Source: Sceloporus undulatus (lineage: Eukaryota > Chordata > Lepidosauria > Squamata > Phrynosomatidae). From it: a stretch of 64,000 nt of DNA. Under the pieces are notes generated by a model. The model searched no databases and was not told the origin of the DNA. It was given only the letters and a program-made list of their open reading frames with translations. Of the stretch, positions 51,895 to 61,599 are shown piece after piece. Made by a program: the position numbers and the translations under genes. The stretch lies in contig NC_056528.1 of NCBI RefSeq assembly GCF_019175285.1, forward strand, positions 46,380,587-46,444,586. Direction: 5' to 3'. The first letter of the stretch is position 1; each line of letters begins with the position of its first letter.

Positions 51895-53270
51895 AATCTT
51901 TCCTAGTACTGATCGTCCAGTTAGTCTGACATCAATACCAGGAAAGATTCTGGAGCAGATCATTAAACAGAGAGTCTGTGAACATCTAGAAGGCAATGCC
52001 ATAATCACAAAAAGTCAACATGGGTTTCAGAGAAACAAGTCATGCCAGACAAACCTAATCTCTTTCTTTGATAAAATTACCAGCTTGGTAGATGAAGGGA
52101 ATGCTGTGGATATAGTATATCTTGATTTCAGTAAGGCCTTTGACAAAGTTCCCCATGACATTCTTGCAAACAAGCTTGTAAAATGTGGGCTAGACAAAGG
52201 AACTGTTAAATGGATCTGTAATTGGTTGACCGGCTGAACCCAAAGGGTGCTCAACAATGGCTCCTTTTCATCCTGGAGAAAAGTGACCAGTGGGGTCCCA
52301 CAGGGCTCTGTCTTGGGCCCAGTGCTATTCAACATCTTTATCAATGACCTGGATGACAGAATTGGAAACATACTTATCAAATTTGCAGATGATACCAAAT
52401 TAGGGGGAATAGCTAATACCCCAGAGGACAGGATCAAGATTCAAAATGACCTGAATAGACTAGAAAGCTGGGCCAAAGCTAACAAAATGAAATTCAACAT
52501 GGAGAAATGTAAGGTATTGCACTTAGGGAGGAAAAATAAAATGCACAGATATAGGATGGGTGACACCTGGCTGAATGAAACTACGTGTGAAAGGGATCTA
52601 GGAGTCCAAGTAGACCACAAGTTGAACATGAGTGAACAGTGTGATGCGGCAGCTAAAAAGGCCAATGCTATTTTAGGCTGCATCAATAGAAGTATAGTGT
52701 CTAGATCAAGAGAAGTAATAGTGCCACTGTATTCTGCTCTGGTCAGGCCCCACCTAGAATATTGTGTCCAGTTCTGGGCGCCACAATTCAAAAAGGACAT
52801 TGAGAAACTGGAGCGTGTCCAAAGGAGGGCGACAAAAATGGTGAAAGGTCTGGAAACCATGCCCTATGAGGAACGACTTAGGGAGCTGGGGATGTTTAGC
52901 CTGGAGAAAAGAAGGTTAAGAGGTGATATGATCGCCCTGTTTAAATATTTGAAGGGATGTCATATTGAGGAGGGAGCAAGCTTGTTTTCTGCTGCTCCAG
53001 AGAACAGGACCCGGAACAATGGATGCAAGCTACAGGAAAAGAGATTCCACCTGAACATTAGGAGGAACTTCCTGACAGTAAGGGCTGTTCGACAATGGAA
53101 TGCACTCCCTCGGAGGGTGATAGAGTCTCCTTCCTTGGAGGTCTTTAAACAGAGGCTGGATGGCCATCTGTCAGGGATGCTTTGATTTGGATTTCCTGCA
53201 TGGCAGGGGGTTGGACTGGATGGCCCTAGTGGTCTCTTCCAACTCTATGATTCTATGATTCTATGGTGTC
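51895..53270 (+). mobile_element. CR1 LINE, 5'-truncated, well preserved
   Basis: The ORF2 reverse transcriptase enters in frame at DRPVSLTSIPGKILEQ and continues through SQHGFQRNKSCQTNL, YLDFSKAFDKVPH, SGVPQGSVLGPVLFNIFIND, the catalytic FADDTKL, and the C-terminal RVQRRATKMV, ERLRELGMFSLEKRRLRGD and RRNFLTVRAVRQWNALPR segments, stopping at TGA 53183-53185. Only one in-frame stop interrupts it: TGA at 52235-52237 in WLTG*TQRV, where CR1 normally has Arg, so a CGA to TGA CpG change is likely. The downstream open frame from 52247 is 312 codons. The 3' end has the CR1 terminus TTCCAACTCTATGATTCTAT with ATTCTATG octamers. The endonuclease and the 5' half of ORF2 are absent. The element inserted between two copies of a composite repeat. 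Confidence 0.95.
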
Positions 53271-53807
53271 AAACTGCTTTATTTTTGCAATGTGGATACA
53301 TCCTGGATTGTATGCAACATATTCAGGGGTAGCTATGTTGGCTATGTAGCAAAATATAACAAAACCCCAAATCCACGAAATGGCAATATCCCTTGTCTAC
53401 ACCTGACCAAGAAGGAGGATGGCCTCTGACTGCACAGAGATGCCTCAGTCTGGACTATCTTAATAGAAAACAGAAATAACACCTGAGACAGTATGTAGTC
53501 CTGTGACTCTGTCGTTTTTTCTTCTCCTGTATGATTTTTAAAATCTTTGCCTGATGACGCAGCCAGTCAGTTGTCAAAAGTTTGCATGACGCATTTTGTG
53601 CGTTTTGGTTGGTCCCATAAGGGTATTGCTCTTTTCTGGATTTTGGATCTCCTTGTAAATTGCATGCAATCTTTTACTTTTTAAACAGAGCACATCTCAA
53701 AGATGTGGCAACATAAATATTTCTCCATAGACTCAAAGGGCTGGATGGGTCTGCAAAATTCTTCAAGGCCAACCCATTGCCATTATAGAAAATGCATTGC
53801 GGTACAT

Positions 53808-54152
53808 CCTGAGTCCCATCTACTCTTATCTAGAAACCTTTAGTGAAGGACACTCCATTGCAGTTTTGTCCATTGTCAGGTTGCACCTCCTTCCAATGTT
53901 TAGATAAAATCCTATTTCTTATATTTAGACCCATTGGGTTTGGGTTCTAGCCACTGAGACAGCAATGAAAAAATTAATTCTGGCACATCTGAGTTTTTTA
54001 ATTAAGTTCATCAATTCAATCAGTTGTTTAAAAGTCAGTTGACTCATCAACTAATTAAATTTAATAAATCCTTTTAAGACAGCCATTAAACATTGGAGGT
54101 CTCTCATTCATAAGATCATGCGTAGAAGTTGACTTGACAGCAATTTATAACA
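53808..54152. repeat. Composite repeat, right copy (flanks the large CR1)
   Basis: Matches 51535-51872 over its length with scattered substitutions and small indels (for example TCAATCAGTTGTTTAAAAGT, TTTAATAAATCCTTTTAAGA, AGTTGACTTGACAGCAAT). Same order and orientation, so the pair is a direct repeat with its start points about 2.27 kb apart. Confidence 0.7.
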
Positions 54153-54328
54153 ACAGACTATGGATATTATCTGCTTCTAGTTTCAACTCCTTTGGACAGA
54201 CACAGAGATGAGTTAACTTAAACATACCATTTTAAAATGGTATTCTGCTGGCTAGAAACACCCTTTTGAAACTCAGAAGAAAAGATCTTTCTGGACCGGA
54301 ATCCAACAACGTGATTTGAAAGTCTTAC

Positions 54329-54500
54329 CTCATTGGAATGCTCTGGCTTTGACAAAACCCCTGGAAGGGAGATGCACACCTTTTGGAGCACCTTGCTGTT
54401 TTCATGGGCGAGTCAAACAGAACGAAAGAATGGCAGCTGCTAAGAAGCTGCTATTGCCGCTGTACAGTCAGGTTCACTTAACAGGAAGTTACCCAAAAAA
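54329..54500 (-). other. Candidate 5' untranslated exon of the P2RY10-like gene
   Basis: On the minus strand GCATTCCAATGAG|GTAAGACT is a near-ideal donor (edge 54329), in repeat-free sequence 8.7 kb upstream of the acceptor at 45637. An ETS-type motif, CAGGAAGT, occurs on the plus strand at about 54481-54488, close to where a promoter would be. ETS factors drive many lymphoid promoters. Positional inference only. Confidence 0.3.
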
Positions 54501-54644
54501 AGCCACATGAATTTGTCTGGTAGTTTAACCACATAAGCCTTGTTTACATACAGGAGGCTTTATATGAGTAATGACATTGCTGAGGTGGTTTGTGTCAGGT
54601 GGAACAAAACCAACCAACATCTAGCCAAGGTTCACACACACAGG

Positions 54645-55014
54645 TACCAGACCTTCCAAGTATCCTGATTTGGCAGGGCACAATTCCCATTAATCCTTTG
54701 CCATCCCACTTCTTCAGCTGCCTTTATAATGTCCCAGTTTCTCCATTTGCCCCCTGCTTTCCCCCTTTGTCCTCAGTTTACTGCCATTGCTGCAAACTAG
54801 GTTCACAGTGCAGAAGTTTGTGCTCAGTTAGCTCAGCTAGCAGGAGAAGAGAGGAAGAGGCAGAGTCTTGCCATTCCCAATAGGCTTAGGCAAAAGCAAA
54901 CTACTGCAGCCTCACCAAGCTTGTATGCTTTTTCTCACTGATAACTTTTGCCATCCTGACTACATTCTGATGTTGCTTGGATGCACATGCCCTGTGAAAT
55001 GTTGGAGGATATGA
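54645..55014 (+). repeat. Unassigned repeat (CCCTCCAAC family), copy A, complete
   Basis: Starts CAGACCTTCCAAGTATCCTG and ends CCTGTGAAATGTTGGAGGAT. The landmarks between them are CCATTAATCCTTTGCCATCC, ATGTCCCAGTTTCTCCATTT, CAGTTTACTGCCATTGCTGC, GTGCTCAGTTAGCTCAGC, GGCTTAGGCAAAAGCAAACT, CTGCAGCCTCACC and CATTCTGATGTTGCTTGGAT. About 370 bp. It is the clearest copy. Confidence 0.6.
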
Positions 55015-55311
55015 TGCACATGCATGTGGTTAGGTGGCCCTAAGTCCCACTTCACCAAAGACAGTCCTGTACTTGATGCCCGAGCAAAGAAAAATTCTCT
55101 GCTTGAACCTGGGCTTTGTTTCATGGATGGAGAGCTTGTTCTTCTCTGCATGCTGTTAGATTTGAACTCCCATCATTCTCAACCAACATAGAGAAGAGTT
55201 ATGAATCATGGCATTGACGGCATCTAGAGACCCACAATCCTCCATCACTTCCCAGCACTGCAAGTCCTGTTTAAAGATTAAATGATTGAATTTGCCCATG
55301 AGGAGTTAGCA

Positions 55312-55413
55312 CAGTGGTTCTCAAACTTTGGTCTTCACCCAGCCAGCTTGGTGAATAGTCAATAATTCTGGAGCTAAAGTCGAGAACATCTGGAGAACCC
55401 CAGGCCACAATGT
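55312..55413. mobile_element. hAT-type MITE remnant
   Basis: Left end CAGTGGTTCTCAAACTTTGG, inner ATTCTGGAGCTAAAGTCGAG and CATCTGGAGAACCCCAGG. The right terminus is decayed. Family of 42578-42715. Confidence 0.55.
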
Positions 55414-57139
55414 CATCTTTAGTATTGGGGTATCTGGTGCAGCCAAGGAAACAAAACAAACTCTCAGAGCATTCAATGCAAAATATAAGTATAATAGAAA
55501 CTACCATAAATTCAAACTAAAAAGTAACTACCCTTGCAGAGCCAAAGAAAATAGCCTCCTTAGTTCTGTGTAGGGAGGATAGTTCCGCCTCCATTGGTAA
55601 AACCCAACATTGCACAGGTAAGAACCATTGTTCCTTTTCCAGCAATTTAGGCATCACCCTCATCTCTCCCACTGCCTCACTTGCTCAAATGTCTGGCCAG
55701 GTGCCACCTGTGCAGATGCCCAACCAAGGCTGCTGGGGAGGGGGGGCTGGTTGGCAGACAAATGAGGCAGCAATGGAGGATGGAAGAAGTATGGGTTGCC
55801 CCTTCTTCTCCACTGCCTTAGCTTCTTCATCAGCCAGGGCAGAGGAGAAGGCAGGAGGGCACTTGTTCGCTTACCCCTCCTTCCCCAATACCTTAGCTCC
55901 CATGGCCGAGAGAGCCATGGCACCAGAGAAGAAGGGGCAGGTGCCAGTCACAGCACCTCACAACACCCAACCTCAGCAGGAGGAGAGCTTGACTAAGTGT
56001 CACCCCTCCTCTCAGGTGTCACCCAGTGTGGTCCTTGCCCATCACACTCCCCTAGTGATGCCACAGCCAGGTCAATAAGGCCACCGGACTTCAGTTCCCA
56101 AAATCATACTGGCTGAGGATTCTGGATGTTGTTGTTCAATCCCTCCTCCAGCTTTCTCCCAACTCTGCAGCTAATTGTGTGAACAATTAACATACATGGT
56201 ATTGTGGAAAGAAAAAGAAGGGAAAGAAAAGGAAAGGAAAGTTTGAGGAGGTGGGTAGGAATATGTGATAAGGATCAGGATTCTGCTGCATTGGAAACTG
56301 TTTGAAGATTGCTCTTCCAACTTAAATCCCACTCCCTGCAAGCTGCTATGAGCCCTGGCACTGAAGTTCCCTCTGGCAGCAAAATCTGGACATTATCCTA
56401 TGAAGCAACATTAAAACATTTTTTAACCTACAATAGGAAAGAAACATTTTGTGCCAGTGCTGTTAGCCAGCGGATGAATTTTCTTCTTCTCTTTTCTCTG
56501 TCTCTTAAGTACGCTTAACAGAAGATGACTCATCTGTCTTTCCACCTTGTGGTCTGTTTAGCTACAGTGGTGTTTTATTCTCTGGCTTTCTTGTCAAACT
56601 CCTCATGCCATCCATGGTTTCAAGGTGGCGAGGAGGATGTGTGTGGGGGGGGAGATGTTGAACTGTTTCTCACTCGGGAATGAAATGTTCATCTTTGCAA
56701 CCGTTTTTTCACCCAGCGTGGGACTTTCGGTTCTGCACTCAAAAGGGAAACATTCAACTCCATCTCACATCCTGCTCAGATTTTCCCACTGAACGTCTAT
56801 ATGTTAGGACTACTGGAGATTAAGATGGTGGTAAACAACTGAAAGAGTTACTTTTTTGGACTAAAAAGTCCCAGAATCGCCAGCCATTGCAACCAGTTGT
56901 CATGCTGGCTGAGGATTCTGGAAGGGGTAGCCCAGAAAAGTAACTTTTCCCCATGTCTGGGGATGACAAAACAGCAATAGCTTTCTCAAACTTTCAGATA
57001 CAACTACGTTTTGACAGGAGCTGGAATCCAATTTCTGTGGAAATGATGTGCTCAGAGTTTAGAAGATTACCAGAGAGGTGTAGGACAGGGATGAACAACT
57101 ATGGGAAGTTGGAGGCTGCTTTAGGCCCCAGGAGGCCTT

Positions 57140-57378
57140 GTTGTTGTTGTTGATGTTGTTGAGTGCCTTCAAGTTGTTTCCAGCTTATGGCAACCGTAAG
57201 GCAAAACCAAGTTTTCTGGGCAATACTTGTTTGCAGGTGAGGTTGCCTTTGACTCCCTCTGAGGCTAAGAAAATGTGACTCACCCAAGGCCACCCAGCGG
57301 GTTTCCATGCCCAAGCGGGAATTCGAACCCTGATCTCCAGAGTCATAGTTTCTGATGCTCAAACTGCTACACCACACT
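57140..57378 (-). mobile_element. Sauria SINE, full length
   Basis: GTTGTTGTTGTTGATGTTGT, TGAGTGCCTTCAAGTTGTTT, AGGTGAGGTTGCCTTTGACT, ACCCAAGGCCACCCAGCGGG, GAATTCGAACCCTGATCTCC and the end CTGCTACACCACAC. It keeps an intact tRNA B-box-like GGTTCGAA-type core (as its complement). Confidence 0.88.
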
Positions 57379-57450
57379 TTTATATACATGGAGCCAAATC
57401 ACAGCTTATTCATCACTCCTTCCCCTGGTTAAAGATGTTTCATCACATCT

Positions 57451-57451
<1 letters not shown>

Positions 57452-57497
<46 letters not shown>
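57452..57497 (+). repeat. (AC)n microsatellite
   Basis: Twenty-three AC units. Confidence 0.97.
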
Positions 57498-57499
<2 letters not shown>

Positions 57500-57532
57500 G
57501 GAAAGCTGCTTGAAACAAATAAACAAGTCGCC

Positions 57533-57702
57533 ACCGATTCCTCCAAGTGAATGCAACCCAGTTGCATCCCGGGTCCCAGGTGCACTTCGGAGGCCGCTTT
57601 GCAAGTCAGAAAGCTCCTAGCTTTGAAAAGCAGCTTCTGGAGTGCACCTGGGACCCAGGATGCAGCCAGGTTGCACTCGACCAGTGGAATCGGCAGTGAC
57701 TT
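57533..57702. repeat. Imperfect foldback repeat
   Basis: Left arm GCAACCCAGTTGCATCCCGG then GTCCCAGGTGCACTT; right arm AGTGCACCTGGGACCCAGGA then TGCAGCCAGGTTGC. An outer pair is CGCCACCGATTCC and GGAATCGGCAGTG. A loop of about 60 bp lies between the arms. Likely a MITE, but no termini or duplication are clear. Confidence 0.6.
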
Positions 57703-57805
57703 TCATGTGATAATACCCACCTGCCTCCCACACCCCAGCTACATCCCATTTTTTTGTCTATGCGATAATAAACTCCATAGCTATGTTAATCTGGAAAATC
57801 AGTAT

Positions 57806-57975
57806 GCAAAGGGATCTTGTAGCACCTTGGAGACAAAGTGAAAGAGAGAAGTTGGTAGCATGAGCTTTCATAGATCTGAGCGTATTTCCTCAGGAAGTAG
57901 GCTCAAGTCTACGAAAGTTAAGTTACCACCTTCTCTTTTTCACTTTCTCTCAAAGGTGCTACAAGATCCCTTTGC
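57806..57975. mobile_element. 170-bp foldback element
   Basis: Ends GCAAAGGGATCTTGTAGCAC and GTGCTACAAGATCCCTTTGC are perfect inverted copies; the next arms (GACAAAGTGAAAGAGAGAAG and CTTCTCTTTTTCACTTTCTC) are nearly so. The centre holds CCTCAGGAAGTAGGC. A single arm of the same family sits at about 30660-30733. No target duplication is certain (flanks CAGTAT and CTAAAA). Confidence 0.8.
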
Positions 57976-57984
57976 CTAAAAGCC

Positions 57985-58233
57985 AAGATGACTAAACTGA
58001 AGCTGTCATACTCCAGACCTATCGTGAGACAAAGTGACTCGTTGGTAAAGTGGAAGGCAGTAGGAAAAGAGGGAGACCACATTACAGGTGGGTTGATTCA
58101 ATCCAAAAAACCATAGCACCGTTTATTTTGCAGGAACTTAGCAAGGTGGATGACTGGGACTTTTGGAGGTCTCTCATTCATAGGGTCACCATCAGTTGAA
58201 GTCAGCTTGACAGCAACTAACAACCTCTAAGAT
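57985..58233 (+). mobile_element. BovB/RTE LINE 3' end, second copy
   Basis: AAGATGACTAAACTGAAGCT, ATCGTGAGACAAAGTGACTC, AGTGGAAGGCAGTAGGAAAA, GTGGGTTGATTCAATCC, GCAGGAACTTAGCAAGGTGG and the tail TAGGGTCACCATCAGTTGAA ending GACAGCAACTAACAAC. Parallel to 43980-44231, with an internal deletion. It begins ten bases after the foldback element. Confidence 0.75.
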
Positions 58234-58244
58234 CCCATAACTCT

Positions 58245-58505
58245 AGCTACGTTTTGTAATTTTAAATATGCTTTACATATGCTTAGCTACACAGCGGAGA
58301 CACTAAGAAACCCTATTAGTGAATTGTGAAGATGCATAATAGGACACTGGCAAGAGTGCTCAATGTGCATTGGTGATTGATGCACATCAAGGCTGACATG
58401 ATGTGCACTGGGGCTGATGTGATTTGCATCTCATTGTGCATCGGTGCCATTGCACAAGAGTCACTTTGGATATGGATGTTGCAAAACTGCCCAGTTCCCA
58501 CAGAC
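58245..58505 (+). repeat. Unclassified dispersed repeat, copy 2
   Basis: Blocks in the order of copy 1 (46655): CTTTACATATGCTTAGCTAC, CTAAGAAACCCTATTAGTGA, ATTGTGAAGATGCATAATAG and GGCAAGAGTG, then GTGCATTGGTGATTGATGCA and other TGCAC/GTGCA inverted words. Confidence 0.6.
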
Positions 58506-59353
58506 AAAAGTCCACTTATGAAGACCTAACTCCCCAACAAGAGTCCGGTTGACAACAACAACAAGTGCTGGGCAGGTTTGTGCCATATGTGCCACGTTTG
58601 TAAAAATTTGGTGATTCTTATAAAAATATTGTCAGACTCTGATTTTTGTTTTTACTGACAGCGTTCACAGCTACCTTGGTTTTGGTTTTTTGTCTATCAC
58701 TACAAAGCTCATTCATTAAATCCTCAGAACAGTAACAGCTTTGTTGGCCAACCAAAATGCAACAGATTCATAATGCAAGCTTTCAAAGCTCCACTGGCTT
58801 CTTCATCTGTCAAAGGTGATTTAAAACCATCCTGGCTCTCAGAGGAAGTACCTTTTTGTGTTGCTAATGGAATTTAATTTTTATTTCTTGGATTTTGGAA
58901 TGCTTTGTTTCCTAGTGCTACGTGGCCAGAAGAAGGAAGGACCTGCCTGCATCGATATACCTCCATACCATCTTAACTCATAGCAACACCAGCAACATCT
59001 TGACAGAATGCAAGCCTGTGACTAACATTGACATTCCCCCCCACCTCCTGTATGATTTAATACTTTTGCCTGATGCGGAAACCAGTGGCGTTTTGAAAGA
59101 TTGCAATGTGTACTTTGTGCATTTTGGTTGGCCCCATAAAGGTTTTGTGGATTTTGGATGTTATTGTACTTTGCTATATGGCCAATACAGCTACTTCCTC
59201 TGGATATGTTTTATTAAATCCTTTTTTTTTTTTGTATGTTTCCTTGGATTGGCCACAGGATGGCAGCATGCACCAAAGCTACTTAGGGATTTAAATCTAT
59301 TTCTTCTTTGATTTCATTCACTCAACAGAAGAGCAAAGAATCTTAAATGCTTT

Positions 59354-59505
59354 CATAGAATCATAGACTCATACAGTTGGAAGAGACTGCAAGAGCCATC
59401 CAGTCCAATCCCCTGCCATGCAGGAACTCTCAGTCAAAGCATCCCCAACAGATGGCCATCCAGCCTCTGTTTAAAGACCTCTACGCAAGAAGACTTCAGG
59501 GTTCT
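59354..59505 (-). mobile_element. CR1 LINE 3'-end fragment
   Basis: TCATAGAATCATAGACTCAT, ACAGTTGGAAGAGACTGCAA, GAGCCATCCAGTCCAATCCC and CATCCAGCCTCTGTTTAAAG. About 150 bp of young-looking CR1 terminus in minus orientation. Confidence 0.88.
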
Positions 59506-60314
59506 TGTGCTTTATTTATTTATTTATTTATTTTGCATTTTGGGGTTATTAATTTTTTTTTTAGGAAAAAGCTGTTGCAAAAATATTGTTTTGACCACCA
59601 AAATGTGTCATTAGTAAAAAAGACATTGGTCTAAATCCTATCGTAACTCCCAGGAAGCATAGAGCCATTGAATCAATTAGATTTTCCTATGTGTCAACTC
59701 AGTAGTCGTCACCAATTGAATCAGTGATTCTGTTATAGCTGAGTGTAACCAACAGGGTTCCAGCCATTGATTTCTACAAAATAAACAAACCCCAAAGTTT
59801 AAACTTTACTGCCCTTTGTTGCATTTTGTTGAGGTATACCTACATATTTTCAAGATGGACCTCACTGCTCAGAGAATTCTGGAGATCCATCAGTTTAAAT
59901 GTGCAATCTATCCATCCGTCCGTGCAAGATTGTCCTTGAATAGTAGCAAAATAGTGAGTCAGCCTTGCAGGCCAAGCAAACGCTGTCCATCTGCCTGCCT
60001 CCGACTCCCCTCTCAGTCACCTCAGACCCTCTTCTGGTCAATGGAAAATGTCAAAAGAAGTGCATGGGGACGCATGTGTTTTCTTTCTCCATTCACAAAG
60101 GGAAGGCAACTGTTGCTCAGGCTACCAGATGCAGATTTGCACAAACAAACCCCCTCTGTACCCAGTCGTCTCGCCTTTGTGAGGACTTCCCTCTCATTTC
60201 CTCAGCCGGAACAATGTTTTCCAGATGACGGACTTGTGCAGTGGTGGCAGAAGAGGTCCTTTCTTTCCTTCTTTCCATTCCCTTAGGTACCATTAAATGT
60301 CATCTGCATAAAGT

Positions 60315-60457
60315 CCTACATCATGTTAGCTCCTCTTTGGAGAAAATGAATGAATCTTTGATGCGACAATTGTCCAGTCTCCCCATTAGGGAGACTGGAC
60401 AATTGCCACGTGAAAGATCCATCCATATTCTCCAGAGATGAGTCAACATGATGTAGG
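60315..60457. repeat. 143-bp palindrome
   Basis: Outer arms CCTACATCATGTTAGCTCCT and AGATGAGTCAACATGATGTAGG; inner arms GACAATTGTCCAGTCTCCCC and GGGAGACTGGACAATTG are a near-perfect pair around an ATTA centre. Middle sections (TTTGATGC and the complement) are less well matched. Confidence 0.75.
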
Positions 60458-60501
60458 AATTCATCACACCAGACCTTTGTCTCACCACAATTGTTTTAGT
60501 G

Positions 60502-60637
60502 CAGTGATTCCCAAACTTTGGTTGTCCAGATGTTTTTCATTTCAGCTCCCAGAATTCCTGACTGTTGGCCATGTTGGCTGGGGCTTCTGGGAGTTGAAGA
60601 CCCAAACAACCGGAAGACCAAAGTTTGGGAGCCACTG
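60502..60637. mobile_element. hAT-type MITE, well preserved
   Basis: A 136-bp foldback: CAGTGATTCCCAAACTTTGG and CCAAAGTTTGGGAGCCACTG at the ends, with inner CAGCTCCCAGAATTCC and GGGAGTTGAAG arms. Flanks TTTTAGTG and CCATAGTG share the last five bases, consistent with a decayed 8-bp duplication. Confidence 0.82.
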
Positions 60638-60702
60638 CCATAGTGCAAGAAAGCAGAAACATATCGATTTCGGAGCATTTATTATCACACTTCTCTATAA
60701 TA

Positions 60703-60931
60703 CAGCGGGACCTTGTTATCTGCTGGGGTTTGGTTGCAGGATCCGCTGTGGATAACTAAATCCGTGGATGCTCAAATCCCATTAAATATAATGGAAGAGC
60801 AAAATGGTGTTCCTTATATAAAATGGAAAATCAAGGTTTGCTATTTGGAATTTATACTTTATAAAAATATTTTCAAACCGTGGAGGCTTGAATCCGTGGA
60901 TAAAAAATCCATAGATAAAGAGGGCTAACTG
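60703..60931. mobile_element. Tigger-type MITE with TA duplication
   Basis: 229 bp. Starts CAGCGGGACCTTGTTATCTG and ends AGATAAAGAGGGCTAACTG, with TA on both sides (60701-60702 and 60932-60933). Interior sections GGATCCGCTGTGGATAACTA and AATCCGTGGATAAAAAATCC are inverted relatives. TA duplication and CAG ends agree with the Tc1/mariner-Tigger group. Confidence 0.82.
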
Positions 60932-61363
60932 TAGCACAAAGGTGCTGCTTTGGTGATCTATGATCCCATGCACTCTCTTCATGTCTTTGTTCCTCACCCA
61001 AAATTTAGACATCTAGATCTTCGGAAAAGGGTCTTGGAAGCTAGAACTCTTCTTTGTCTCATAGAATCCTCCATTTCCAGCAGATGTTTCTTAATTTAAA
61101 TTGTATTCTTCCGACGGAAGGAAAGCACAACAGAGACGTAAAGGAAGGTGAGGCTATTCAAAACACATTTATCCTGAGGCTACCCCATAATGCCAGGAAA
61201 AACCTGTACATTCATTTCCGAACCTGACCGCGTCCATTTTATTTTATGGATGTTCCTTCCGGAAACAGGATTCCCTTGCTTCCTGCCTGACTAATTCGGT
61301 GTTTGTCCCAACAACAAACTAAGGTCCTTCAATGTCATAAGTGTATGCAGACAGAAAAATATG

Positions 61364-61373
61364 NNNNNNNNNN
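61364..61373. other. Assembly gap (10 N)
   Basis: Ten N bases at the left edge of a GATA microsatellite. The true size of the gap is unknown; polymerase slippage or a collapsed repeat is the likely cause. Confidence 0.99.

Positions 61374-61425
<52 letters not shown>
61374..61425 (+). repeat. (GATA)n microsatellite
   Basis: Thirteen uninterrupted AGAT units adjoining the assembly gap, so the full array is longer by an unknown amount. Confidence 0.95.
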
Positions 61426-61599
61426 CTAGAAATGATCCTTTTTGGACTATAAGTGGCCTTGTTTATTGTGGGTAATTTTTGTAATCTTTTTAACAAAATC
61501 TTTTTCCAAGTTCTGGTACATATTATACAATATACACTACTAGGAGTTATTTTCTTCTTATTACATCTACAGAGATGACTATGTAGGCCTAAATACTCT

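Noticed and set aside
52027-52437. Minus-strand open frames of about 137 codons opposite the CR1
   Set aside because: They are antisense shadows of the CR1 reverse transcriptase frame.
55689-56078. Proline/glutamine-rich open frame of 129 codons
   Set aside because: It lies in GC-rich low-complexity sequence with another long frame on the opposite strand, typical of compositional bias rather than coding.
59816-60286. Plus-strand open frame of 156 codons
   Set aside because: The composition is random-looking, with no motif or membrane pattern that recurs in a family; a chance frame in a non-coding region.
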